Assembly (NCBI GenBank): GCA_000733355.1
Contig: JNVV01000006.1
Span: 292,556 to 356,555, forward strand
Source of the DNA: Falciphora oryzae
Lineage: Eukaryota; Ascomycota; Sordariomycetes; Magnaporthales; Magnaporthaceae
Direction of reading: 5' to 3'
DNA: 64,000 nt
Shown here: positions 21,368 through 31,797 of the stretch, in pieces
How the letters are laid out: every line of letters starts with the position of its first letter
Numbering within the stretch: position 1 is the stretch's first letter
Notes under the pieces: model-generated
What the model was told of the DNA's origin: nothing
Databases searched by the model: none
What the model saw: only the letters and a program-made list of their open reading frames with translations
Program-made: the position numbers and the translations under genes

Positions 21368-22993
21368 AATATGGGCGAGATTGACGATCAGCAGATGCGC
21401 GGCTGTAAAGACAGCACCGTGGCGTCCTGTCAGGGCGGGGCAGCCTGCGAGCCTCCGCCCGGCGAAATCACCGGTGTTGTTTCATCAACGACATACCTAT
21501 CACCGCCGCACCTCCCAGCCCACTCCGGCGCGGACATGAAGCCCGAATCCGTCTCGGTAGGGCCTTATCCGGAGCCTATTGCCGTTCCGGATCATCCAAA
21601 CAGCCCTCGTGTATGATTTTCACGGCGCGAGGTCAGAGTTTTTCATTTGACCCGTGCGATTTCACTGCAGATTGGCAGAGAAAAAGAGCTTCCTTGTTTT
21701 TCTGTTGCCTTTTCCTTCCCCATCTTATTTCTCCCTTCTTATCTTCTATCATATTGACGGATTGCTGTCGCAATTGTATTGGTATTGAGCAGCTCTAGGC
21801 TCGACTTTGAAGGTCTCTTACTCTGCTCTTTTTTTTTTTTTTTCCCTCTGATTTCTCACCCTCTTTTTCGTCTTTTTCTCTCTCTCTCCTTGTTTTGCTG
21901 GGATCGGTAGGCAACTAACGGCGTTTTACTCAGTGGGGATGGTTACCATGCAATCACTTGCCCCATTTCCCCCTACTTACCGGCCCAGACGGCCGTTAAA
22001 AAGATATTGACCAGGTGGCCATCGCTAGGCTGGTCTTATTTCTAGTTTGTTATTGGCTGGATTCTTCGCTGCGTTCCGATGGGGTCATCGGCACGCTCCT
22101 TCAGATCCTGGGCGATGCGAGTTTGTGTTGGCATGATGGCTCGGCCGGAGAATGGGCGGTGAACTTGGCTGGTTGATTACGAGAGCAAAGATAAAAAGGG
22201 AAAGGGAAAAAAAAAAGGACCGGAGGGATCTGGGCCAAATCGAGCCCAATCTCTGTCTGATGTGTGTGGGTTTGTGTGTGCATGTCGCATGTGTTGCCTG
22301 CGCGCATTGCTTGTATTGTCTCTCAGATAGGACTACTGTTTTGGACGGGGCACTGGACCAAAAGGAAGGGATAAAAAGTTGACAGCCTAGGCACCTCAGT
22401 CCTCGGGTAATGTGAGTGATGGCTGCGGCTGCAAACAACATTAAAGCTTTGTTTGTCTTTGTGCGTCCAAGAGTTGAGACGTGATGTTGAATTTGGGCCT
22501 CAGGTGCCAATGAAATGGGACACTCTCACAGCCATGCGGGTCTAACAGACGAGAGACGACGTGAAAAACAAGACAATTGAAAGGGGCCATGTCAGAAGAG
22601 CAGCAGAACGATGGAGGGAGTCTCTCGGCGGTGGGCTTGGTGGATTTTAGAAACACCGAACGCACGCAGAATAATGCAAGTATCACTTCCATGCAGATGG
22701 ACTCCATGGGCTTGACAACCTACGTCGCGAGTAGCCTCCATGCTCGGCACTAGACGGAGCCTGTGCCCACCTGGGCTGCCGAGAAAGGAGCGGGGCAAGA
22801 GGCGCCCAGTCTTAGTCAGCTGCCAGCCAATGAGGACGAGACCCACTCTGGGCCCTACCGACGTCCTGCCACAACAAGTTTGAATTCTCAAAATTCGCTT
22901 CTCCCGCAAAGTGCAGCAAAAAAATAATCACACCTTTTGTACCTCAGGATTTCTCGACAACCCTCGCGATCTTGAGAACAAAAAACCGCAGCA
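21368..22993. other. intergenic region FAR1-domain gene / RPL34
   Basis: About 1.6 kb. The first 250 bases stay open in frame with the FAR1 gene (see findings) but are most simply 3' UTR. The rest is T-rich with a 15-nt T run at 21829-21843. The segment before 22994 is the RPL34 promoter and leader. Confidence 0.45.
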
Positions 22994-23790
22994 ATGGCCT
23001 CCCGAGTCACTTACCGCCGCCGCAACCCGTGAGTGCCTTCAAGCCGCCTATTTCCGCCCTTTTCGATCTCGCTCGCGCCCGATTTGCCCAGTCGCCGGGC
23101 CCTTGCTTCGGCCTCGGCGACTCTCTGGGTGCAGGCGAGGCGAACGAGTCTAGACGCACCATGAGATCGTTTTAGACGGACCGGCAGAAAGCGAAGGGGC
23201 GCGGCACCGACAACGCCGGGACTGGGACGTTGGCTGACGGTCTGGGATTCCGCTGAACAGGTACAACACGTCGTCTAACCGGACACGTCTGATCAAGACC
23301 CCCGGCGGCGAGCTCCGTGTCCTCCACATCAAGAAGAAGGGTACTGCCCCGAAATGCGGTGACTGCGGCATCAAGCTGCCGGGCGTAAGTGCTATCGAAA
23401 CCTGCCGCATCCGACCACCACCATAGACGCCACCAATCGAGTGGGGCCAGGCATTCTTCCCGTGGCGGCGTTAGTCGAGGAACGATGACACGGACCGCTC
23501 GATTGGTTCTCAGCCTGGGTCGGAATGATGGTGGAACAAAGGACGGGTCTCCCGTGGATTCAACCGGACGTACTGACGGCTCATTTTCGGTCACGACACA
23601 GGTCCCCGCCCTCCGCCCCCGCGAGTACGCCCAGATCTCCAAGCCCAAGAAGACGGTCCAGCGCGCGTACGGTGGCTCAAGATGCGGCAACTGCGTTCGG
23701 GACCGCATCGTTAGGGCCTTCCTGATCGAGGAGCAGAAGATTGTCAAGAAGGTTCTGAAGGAGCAGACCCAGAGCGAGAAGAAGAAATAA
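22994..23790 (+). CDS. rpl34: 60S ribosomal protein L34 (eL34)
   Basis: Three exons, 22994-23028, 23261-23384 and 23602-23790, give 115 residues, normal for eL34. Exon 1 encodes [12 protein letters not shown] with a split proline codon. Exon 2 has [19 protein letters not shown] and the first zinc pair KCGDCG. Exon 3 has [14 protein letters not shown], the second pair RCGNCV, and the basic tail VKKVLKEQ. Introns have GTGAGT/CAG and GTAAGT/CAG borders with CTGAC branch sites. The short first exon directly after the start is typical of fungal ribosomal protein genes. The protein is a structural component of the large cytoplasmic subunit. Confidence 0.96.
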
Positions 23791-24863
23791 ATACGACCCG
23801 ATGGGGAGCTTCTGCTGGTTTTGCGCATTCTTTCTTATTCCTGCTCATGCGACGGTGCGGACGGATACGGACGGGCGGACTCGGTTGGACTGGAAACGTG
23901 CCCGGATTATGGTCTCTCTGACGGCATGATATCTATGCTCATGGCCTTGGTGTTCAAATTCTGGGGGACAAAAAAAGGGACCTGCGTGGTGCATGGCGGA
24001 GCATCACTGCTGGGCCCCGGCGACGGAGTTTTTTCGCCGCTCTCTTTGCTTCGGGAACCTGACTTAGTGTTTCTAGGGCTGGTTTTCTTTCTCGTCGCCT
24101 AGCCTCGGCGGCCCGGAATGATGAAGGGTCGTCAAGTCGAGCACTGAATCCGGACCTGGCAGTCTGGGCTGCCCCCGGTGACGAGTGTGCTTGTGTGTCG
24201 AGTGCAAATGTTCCGTCGCGCAGACAAAGCCCCCTTTCCCCCTCCACGTCACCTCCCACCTTAAATCCCCATCAATCACCTGGCCTATACTCTGAGATGG
24301 CAACTACTCCCCCGTTTGCTATTTCAATTTTGTGCCGAGGAAGATCAAACCCAGCTGGCTCACTACTCACCGCGGCTTTCTGCATCTGGTGGAAGCAGCG
24401 GTCCATCATTTGAAGCCTACACCACATCAACCTAAAAACCCAATTGCACAAGTTGATTTAGTTTGCGTTGAGACCTGCATCATCACATTCTGGCCTGATA
24501 ACCGAATACATGCCCGTTTTCCAACATGATTTGCCGTGTGGTGGACAGCATGATGCGTTTATTTGGTGACGTTGGCCTGTGCTTGACCACCTCAAGTGGT
24601 TCCATCTTGGAAACCTTGAGCTCGTAAATCTCCATGCAGCTTCCATTGAGCTAGTACAGCGGCACAGCTTTCTGCCCCGCGACTCCTCCCAGACATTACA
24701 CGTCGGCCGCACTCCAGTATTCAGCGCCTCCCTCTTACTGGTGACGATCAAGTCCAATTATCAAGGTTCCTTGCGCGACGACGCGGAACCGACGAGAGCC
24801 GAACTGCGCCACAGGGCGAAATTGTCACTCATCGCCACACATATTTTTGCCGGAGTCACCGCC
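23791..24863. other. intergenic region RPL34 / NDUFAF3
   Basis: About 1.07 kb with no supported gene. It contains the RPL34 3' UTR and the NDUFAF3 promoter. From 24579 the NDUFAF3 frame is open without stops, but no other evidence supports an earlier start. Confidence 0.45.
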
Positions 24864-25649
24864 ATGTCCCGATCACTATGCACAGTCGCCGGGTCTGGGC
24901 CGACACGCTTAATCTCTCATTTCCTGAAGGCGTCGAACTCGTCCTGCGCCGAGAAATCTAGTCGCCTCTACTATTCTTCTACTCGCCACAGTCCATGTAC
25001 CGTTGGCTCGGTGAGGTGCAGGGAGTGGCCACAAGCGCAGCCCACAGAGGCGTCAGCGGCGGCAGCAACGTGCTCACTGCTAGCGCATCGCGGCTTCCAC
25101 ACAACAGCGCCGGTTCAGGCCGGCTCTGACCCCAGGGGGGCGCAGGGCGGGCAGGGCGGCGAGTCGAGGACGGACCTCGGCGCGCTGGACGTGCTGGCGG
25201 GGGCCGAGACCCCGGCGACGGCAGTAGACGTCTGCCTGCCGGACGGCTTCAAGCTCAGCTCGGGCATCTCGGTGCGGGGCGGGGCCGGGCTGCTGCTGGT
25301 GGGCGGCGAGGCCTTCACGTGGCGGCCGTGGGAGTGCAGCGGCAGCGGCGACCGGACGATGCGGCTGGTCAACGCCAAGGGCCAGTGGGAGGTCCCGGAT
25401 GAGGCGTTCGGCCTGCTGTCGCTCGTCTGGCCGCGGCCGGACCTGCTCGTGCTGGGCCTGGGTCCGGAGATGCGGCCGCTGAGCCCGGCGACGCGCAGGC
25501 ACATCAGCAGCTTGGGGTTGCGGGTCGAGGTGCTCGACACGAGGAACGCGGCCGCGCAGTTCAACCTGCTCGCGACGGAGCGGGGTGTGGGTGACGTGGC
25601 GGCGGCGCTGGTGCCTCTGGGGTGGAAGGAGGGGGTCGGCGCGACGTGA
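24864..25649 (+). CDS. ndufaf3: mitochondrial complex I assembly factor NDUFAF3 (DUF498/Mth938 domain)
   Basis: A single exon of 261 residues from the ATG at 24864 (GCCATGTCC). The first 100 residues are rich in Ser, Arg and Ala with few acids and include RGFHTTAPVQ, a typical fungal mitochondrial targeting region with its processing site. The Mth938-like domain follows: VCLPDGFKLSSGISV, GAGLLLVGGEAFTWRPWE, a PDLLVLGLGPEM stretch, LSPATRRHISSLGLRVEVLDT, then RNAAAQFNLLATERGVGDVA. The last block is near-invariant in NDUFAF3. In animals the protein acts with NDUFAF4 early in complex I assembly in the matrix. A Gly-rich linker (RGAQGGQGG) precedes the domain. The start could be earlier in the open frame, but the targeting sequence fits here. 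Confidence 0.9.
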   Translation: MSRSLCTVAGSGPTRLISHFLKASNSSCAEKSSRLYYSSTRHSPCTVGSVRCREWPQAQPTEASAAAATCSLLAHRGFHTTAPVQAGSDPRGAQGGQGGESRTDLGALDVLAGAETPATAVDVCLPDGFKLSSGISVRGGAGLLLVGGEAFTWRPWECSGSGDRTMRLVNAKGQWEVPDEAFGLLSLVWPRPDLLVLGLGPEMRPLSPATRRHISSLGLRVEVLDTRNAAAQFNLLATERGVGDVAAALVPLGWKEGVGAT

Positions 25650-26330
25650 GCTTAATGTGGCGCTCTGCTGGCGCATCTCGGGATACGTCTCCGGGGTTTA
25701 CGGGCACCTAACTGGACGTGAGGACGAGACGACGCCCTGACGATGCACCTCGGGATACCTATTCCGGGAATGTTAGGTCTCGGTATCTATCCGACCACCT
25801 GGATACAGTCCGTTCTCAAAGCAGACCCCCCATCTCAAATTTCAACCATGCCCACGGTCGACCACCATTCCGATATGTGCTGCTCTCCCTAGGTAGAGCC
25901 TCTCACATGGAGTGCTGGAAGTCTTCAATAATAATGTTCCACAGCAGCCCCACACTGTGTTGGCTCGCACAAACACGACGGCCACTATCCAATGGGGCGG
26001 GGTTCTCAACCCCCCTCTGCATCCTGCCTGCCTGTTGAACACCACCCAACGCGTCTCGTCAAGTGCTAGCCATTAAATTCGTGAGCGCCTTCCCGAGTTT
26101 CTGACTTTCGCATCTTCCTGGGCGCCTTCCCCGGGTGCCAACTCAACCAATTTGTCGCTTGCTTCAGAGATAAGGACTTGACGGGTCCAAACCTCCTGCT
26201 TTACACACTATCTCCAGGCTGGAGCAGATATTCTGGCAGGGGTGGGCGTGCCTGATCCCTAGGACCTCGCCCCTATCGACACGCGTCTTGACTACAGCGA
26301 CGCGTCAGGCCTCGCCGATTGTAACTAGAG
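25650..26330. promoter_or_regulatory. intergenic region NDUFAF3 / F-box gene
   Basis: 681 bases, probably the NDUFAF3 3' UTR and the F-box gene promoter. Nothing else is recognised. Confidence 0.4.
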
Positions 26331-28031
26331 ATGGAGTCGCCATGGCCAGGCCTCCTTCCCCTGGACATCTGGTACTTGGTCTGCCGGGAGCTGGCTGCCG
26401 GCACCCCCGAGTTCGACGCGCTCTTTAGACTGGCCCTGACGAACCGCGCCCTTGCTGGCATCGCTCTACCGGCCCTGTACGGCGTGCAAGATGCTGCCTG
26501 GATCAACCGCCCGGATCTCACAAACGCAGGAAATGTCTGCCTATGGCGGTCACTCGCCCTGTCCAGCATTGGCAAAACCGCGTTTCCCTACGCCCACTGG
26601 ATCCGGATCCTCCAGCTGGGCAGCTTGCGAGGCATGCTAGAGGAGATCAGCAGAGCAACCCCCATGCGCGAGGCCTTCTTCCGGGGCGACATGGACGTCT
26701 TCCATCCGCGGCACGCTGCGGGCCAGACTATTGTCACACGCTCAGCCGGGGCCAACATCAGCTTGGCGCAGATGGACGACATCACCATCAGGATTGGCGA
26801 GGTCATCACTTCGTCCGTGAGGGCCAGTGCCGATCAGAACAACAAGATCATCGCTGTGGCCGAACTCGAGAGCTACGAGCTACCCGCCTATGTGCTGACG
26901 ATCTTCATCTCGCGCCTGCCCACCCTGCGCACCCTCACCCTCCGCACCGGCTCTATACTGGACCAGCAGGTTGGCCAGGCCGTCCGGGAGAGTTGCCCAT
27001 CGTTCAGGGAGCTGTGCTGCTATTACTGCCTCGGCGACGACGATGATGGGAACGTGGCTAGCTTCTTGCTCGCCCTCGCTCCGGACAGCCTCGAGAAGTT
27101 TCAGGTGATCTCTACCAACCACCTGGGACAGCAAACCTTTACGGCCATTGCCAGCCTACACTCAAAATCACTGAAGGTGCTGCATCTATCGTCACTTGAT
27201 GACTCCGCCGTCCGAAACTTGCATCTTCTTTCCCAGTGCACCGCACTGGAGAGCCTCAGCCTGGAATGCTACCGCTTGGGCGAGGTGCAGTCGGAGAATC
27301 AGGACACGGACTGGTTCGACCAGGTGGGCACTTGGCTGTGTCACTCGCGGTCGCTGACCACTCTTTGTATCGCTCTGCTGCCTGGCATGACGACTCTGCT
27401 GGCAGATGTGCTGGCCTCGGACCATCTGCGCCTCAAAACTCTTCGCGTCAATCTTCCCGAGGACGACGTTGACGAGAACTTCTTCGCTGCCATCGGCCAC
27501 CAGACCAGCCTCGAGGATCTGTTCGTGCTGAGTGACATGGACCCCTACGGCGAAGATTTCGAGCCTCTGGTGCAATCCATCGTGAAATGCAAGGAGCTCT
27601 TTAGGCTCATGCTATACAGCGCTCTGACCAACGACCATGTAGCCCGGATCTGCGCCGTCCTTCCAAAGCTGGAAAAATTCAGGTTCGACGGGGAAAACAT
27701 GTCGGACGTCATCTGGGAGTATCTGCTGCTGCCTCCCCGGCTCAACTCACTCGACGTGAACGCGACCTCGTGCTTCACGTACGAGGGAATCCAGTATTTC
27801 ATCTCCAGGCTCGCAGAAGACACCCGGCAGGGGGCCAAAAGGGCGCGCCAAGGGTTTAGCCTTTCAGTATCGTCCCAGCTGAGCGGGTGCCGCTTCACCA
27901 AGGATGAGGAGAGGGCCATCAAAGGCGAGATCCGAAACAAGCTGAACGGGAAGTTTTCGGCTGGCTACTGGGTGTCTATTGACGAAGAGGATGAGGATAT
28001 GAGCGAGGAGGAAGAGTTCCTGTCGGATTGA
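26331..28031 (+). CDS. F-box-like protein with leucine-rich repeats
   Basis: A single exon of 566 residues. The N-terminus LLPLDIWYLVCRELA with FDALFRLALTNRALAGIALP is a fungal F-box-like motif, followed by PALYG. From about residue 190 onward come irregular leucine-rich repeats: LPTLRTLTLRTGS, SKSLKVLHLSSLDDSAVRNL, CTALESLSLECYRL and LRLKTLRVNLPED. The C-terminus is strongly acidic (DEEDEDMSEEEE). Such proteins usually act as substrate adaptors of SCF (Skp1-Cullin-F-box) ubiquitin ligases. The target cannot be inferred. F-box/LRR proteins are numerous and fast-evolving in filamentous fungi, so orthology is not claimed. It converges on PHO8 with only 328 bases between the stop codons. Confidence 0.85.
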   Translation: MESPWPGLLPLDIWYLVCRELAAGTPEFDALFRLALTNRALAGIALPALYGVQDAAWINRPDLTNAGNVCLWRSLALSSIGKTAFPYAHWIRILQLGSLRGMLEEISRATPMREAFFRGDMDVFHPRHAAGQTIVTRSAGANISLAQMDDITIRIGEVITSSVRASADQNNKIIAVAELESYELPAYVLTIFISRLPTLRTLTLRTGSILDQQVGQAVRESCPSFRELCCYYCLGDDDDGNVASFLLALAPDSLEKFQVISTNHLGQQTFTAIASLHSKSLKVLHLSSLDDSAVRNLHLLSQCTALESLSLECYRLGEVQSENQDTDWFDQVGTWLCHSRSLTTLCIALLPGMTTLLADVLASDHLRLKTLRVNLPEDDVDENFFAAIGHQTSLEDLFVLSDMDPYGEDFEPLVQSIVKCKELFRLMLYSALTNDHVARICAVLPKLEKFRFDGENMSDVIWEYLLLPPRLNSLDVNATSCFTYEGIQYFISRLAEDTRQGAKRARQGFSLSVSSQLSGCRFTKDEERAIKGEIRNKLNGKFSAGYWVSIDEEDEDMSEEEEFLSD

Positions 28032-28359
28032 CCGGGTCGGGCGTATTTCCACCGGGCAAACCTAATTCTCTGTGGACGAGTTTTATTGTTTATTGAAAAA
28101 TGCAGCTGCGTAGACGCCTTGTTGAAACACGGATCGCGCATACCCGTCCGTATGTATCTTGCAATGCTATATAGAAAGATGCGAATCACAATGCAAGTAA
28201 GTCGAAGAGTTATCGAGTTACTCTAGGCTTTGACGCCAGACATCTTGTAGCCTTTGAACGTTCTAGGAATAGACAACGAGAGTGTATGAATTTAAACAAA
28301 ATGCGAAATGAACGCTTGGGCATATATATCCAGATGCAAATCCTCAGCTAGTCTCTATT
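28032..28359. other. convergent intergenic region F-box gene / PHO8
   Basis: 328 bases holding the 3' ends of two convergent genes. It is AT-richer than its surroundings. Nothing else is seen. Confidence 0.5.
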
Positions 28360-30333
28360 CTATGGCTTGGTCGCCGAAACCCAGTTCAGGGGGTGGCCCC
28401 CGGCCTCGTAGCCAGCGGGCTCTGCACCAGCGGGCTGCTGCCGCGAGCCTGCCGCGGCGGCGCCGGTTGCGCGGCTCTCCTTGAGCTCCTTGGTGACCTT
28501 CTTCACGCCGTCCTGGACGCCGAGGTACTCTGCGAGGAACCTTCCAATGTCGGTGTTCTCGACGTTGCCCCTGATCTTCTCGGTGCTCGGGCCGCCCGAG
28601 CTGTAGACGTTGACGTCGACGGCCGAGTGGCCGTGGGTGGCCCAGCCGACGTGGGCGCGGAGGCTGATCATCTGCGTGAAGACGACGAGCGCGTTCTCTG
28701 GGTGGGCGACGAGCTGGTCCAGCTCGCTGTCGGCGGCGTTGGTGATGCCCAGGCCGCCCTTGACGAGGGTGCCGTTGATCCACTGGCGCAGGCTGTCCCG
28801 CTGGCGGGCCGTCTCGTCGGCGGCGGCGAGGTGCTGGTTCAGCAGGCGCACGAGGTGCTCGGCCGAGGCGCTGGCGCGCTTGAGGGCCTCGGGGTACCAG
28901 GCATAGACGGGCAGGTGGCCGGGTTCCTGGACGGCAGTGGAGAGGCCGCCCGTCTCGTGGTCGCTGGTGGCCACCAGCACGCCCTCAGTGTCGCTGGCGT
29001 CGATGAAGTCGAGGACGGCCTTGAAGGTGCGGTCGTACTCAAGCACCTCGCGGACCTGGGCGGCCGGGTCGTTGATGTGGCCGGCGTGATCGATCCTGCT
29101 GCCCTCGATCATGAGGAAGAAGCCCTTGTCGCTGTCGGCCGTAGCCTTCTCGAGGGCGCGCAGGGCCACGCGGGCCATCTCGCTGAGGCTCGGGTAGACA
29201 TCGGCCTGGTTGCGGCGGTCGATCTCGAAGGGGATGTCGGTCGAGGCGAACAGGCCCAGGGTGGGGAGGCGCACGTTCTCGCCGCCCTTGAGCGAGTCGA
29301 AGCCGCTGCGGCTGTCAAGGTAGTTCCAGCCGTGCTTCTTCTGGGCCAGGCCAGCCACGTCGACGTCGTCGGCACGGCAGCTGCCCTCGGTCGTGTTGGG
29401 CAGGAAGTGGCAGCGACCACCGCCGAGAATGATGTCGACCACGCGGCCAAGCGGACCATCACCGACCTCCTGGACGGCGATCTCGTCGTTCTGCATGCGC
29501 ATGTCAACGTGGGAGGCGAAGCAAGCCGGGGTGGCATCGGTAACGTCGGTGGTGACAACCAGGCCGGTGTGGTAGCCGGCGCGCTTGGCGGCCTCGAGCA
29601 CGGTGCCGCAGGGGCTGTGGTCGGGGAGGGTGGAGATGGCACCGTTGTAGCTCTTGAGGCCGCAGGAGAAGGCGGTGGCGCCAGCGGCCGAGTCGGTGAC
29701 CAGGCTGTTGCTCGAGCGGGTGCGGCTGGAGCCCCAGAAATGGCGGTCGAGGGTCAAGACATCGTCGATGGGCAAGCCCTCGACGTGCTGGCGGAAGCTA
29801 CGGGTCAGGGACAGGGACGCCGGACCCATGCCGTCCGACACCATGAAGATCAGGTTCCGCTTGGCCGGCCGATGGGCCGAGGCGGCGTGCGAGGTGCCGC
29901 TCGAGGTCTGCTGGTGGTGCTGCATCCAGACGGCCAGCACGATGACGACGGCCGTGGCCAGCAGGGCCCATAATAGCAACAACGTCTCCCGCACGCGGGC
30001 GGGCAGCCAAGACGGCGCGGCATTGTCGTTGGCGGAGCGCGGGTACGAGTGGATGGAGCGGTAAAGGACGGCGTCTTCCTCGTCGGCAAGACGGGCCGAG
30101 TCAGCCGAGCGGCGCGAGTCGGCAAGGAGGGGAGTTTTGGAGGAAGGCTAAATTCAATGTTGGGATGGATTGCATCCGATTGCGTGGCCGCTGTCAGTCA
30201 GTGACACCGAAGCTAAACAACAGAGCGACGTGAACCTTGCTGGGCCCAGCGTTTGGGCACAGCGTTCGGCAGCCTATGATAGGGTTTAGGGCAAGGCCTG
30301 AGCGAGCGGGCGCGTCCGAGCCACACATACCAT
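28360..30333 (-). CDS. pho8: vacuolar (repressible) alkaline phosphatase Pho8
   Basis: Two coding exons on the minus strand: 30333-30331, consisting only of the ATG, and 30147-28360, giving 596 residues. The intron (30330-30148, 183 bp) has a GTATGT donor, a CTGAC branch and TTTAG. The joined N-terminus MPSSKTPLLADSRRSADSAR is a cytosolic tail with a dileucine-type motif. One membrane anchor (LLLLWALLATAVVIVLAV, about residues 57-76) makes it a type II vacuolar protein. Alkaline phosphatase motifs are complete: MVSDGMG with metal ligand Asp106, the nucleophile Ser154 in VTDSAAGATA, EGSRIDHAGH, SDHETGG and GWATHGHSAVDV. It hydrolyses phosphomonoesters with two Zn and one Mg. Yeast Pho8 is matured by vacuolar proteolysis and induced by phosphate starvation through Pho4; no Pho4 site is claimed here. 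Confidence 0.93.
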
Positions 30334-31797
30334 CTCGACGAGGTCGCCAGCGGCTGCCGAGGACGGACGAACTATTTTGGTTGCAGGCGAGGCACGGTCG
30401 AGGAGCGCGGGCTTACAGAGGCCCAGGCGCCGAGGTCTGGTGGTGGATTGGAACAGGACCGACACGCAGAGCGCGGACGGACGCGGGCCTGGTTTTGATC
30501 GCTCGCTCGCTCTCGACGGGCGCCAGCGGGGACAGCCTCCCTGCCAGTGGGCCTGCGAGTCCCGTCCTGTGACATGTCTCGGTGCGGTGTATGATGTCAG
30601 GCGGGCACTGCGGGTCAAGCAGAGCAGCTGAGCGCGCTGGGCTGCCGCCGCCATGGGCGCGGAGCCCTGCCCCTGCAGCTAGCACTGTTGATACAAGCCG
30701 TATCGAGGAGCCCAGCTCTGGGGTTTGGGGGTCATGCTGCCCCCGGCGGTTGGGCAAGATGGCACTATCGCGTTCTCGTCGTATAATTTGGTAATCTGCC
30801 TAATCTGCCCAGGTAGGGACAGTTAGCCAGCCACCCAGCCACAGGAAATACGACATGATTACGGGCAGCCAGGGACCTCCGTCTCCCATGTCCTCGTCGC
30901 GCATGACTGATGGTGGCGGCGACTGTTGCGGCCGGTCGAGAGTAAAGGGCTCCTCGAGTCGCACCCACCCAAAGCGGAACAGCCGAAGGGGAACAGACCG
31001 CGGCTGTTCCTGCCATTCCAGTCAGGCAACGATTGCACGTTGGGGCACCATAACAGGCGATTCGTGGATTCGTGGGCGCAAGAAAAAGATTTCCATGCCT
31101 GCCGTGCCCACTTTGGGATGCCGGTTTGTTCAAAGGGGAAGAGTGTGTGCACTGAAATAAAGCGTGGCCCTCAACGCATGCAGCCTGTCAGGTTGGGCGC
31201 ATGTGCCTTTTGGCAGCAGACAGACAACTCAAGCACCTAACGCCCAGCCTCGCGACCCGATTGAACCGTGCCTCACTGTTCGAGGCCATGGCTCCTGATG
31301 CCGCGGTCGGTCTGATACAAATTCCATAGCCGGACATCTCCTCCGTCTCGATCGCCATCCTCCATCCCTTTTCTTTCTCCCCCAGCCTCAATCCGTTTTT
31401 CCAGATCCACCACAATCCACAAGCGAGGGAGCACCAACACGCTCGACTTTTTGATTGAGTCATCGTGTGTGAGAGAAAGGAAAGAAGCGACAGGCTCATC
31501 GGGAGGAGGTAGGTAATTAAATCCCTCCTACTTCTTTCTTTTATTTTATTTCACTATTTTCTTTCGACTGTGAGTAGGGTCTTATGACGTACCGTGTGCC
31601 CCTCCAACAGTAACCGTCGTTTGGGGGAGGGAAAAAAAAAAAAAAAAAGGATCGACAGAAATTCAGAAGACAAAAGAAAATAATGACTTTCCCATCAATC
31701 CGTTTCGTCTCAATTGCGCTTCTCGACAGCATCCACATAACCTTGGTACCTAACCTGAATCGACGATATTGTTTGCCAGACGTTGTTGTAGCCGGGA
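30334..31797. promoter_or_regulatory. divergent promoter region PHO8 / hydrolase-phosphatase gene
   Basis: 1.46 kb between the two divergent start codons. No coding region is supported. A 17-nt A run lies at 31632-31648. The PHO8 5' UTR presumably starts within the first few hundred bases because its first coding exon is only three bases long. Confidence 0.45.

Noticed and set aside
28393..29973. A 526-codon plus-strand frame opposite PHO8
   Set aside because: It is the antisense shadow of the GC-rich PHO8 exon, Val/Gly/Ala-rich and without motifs. PHO8 on the minus strand has all catalytic residues.
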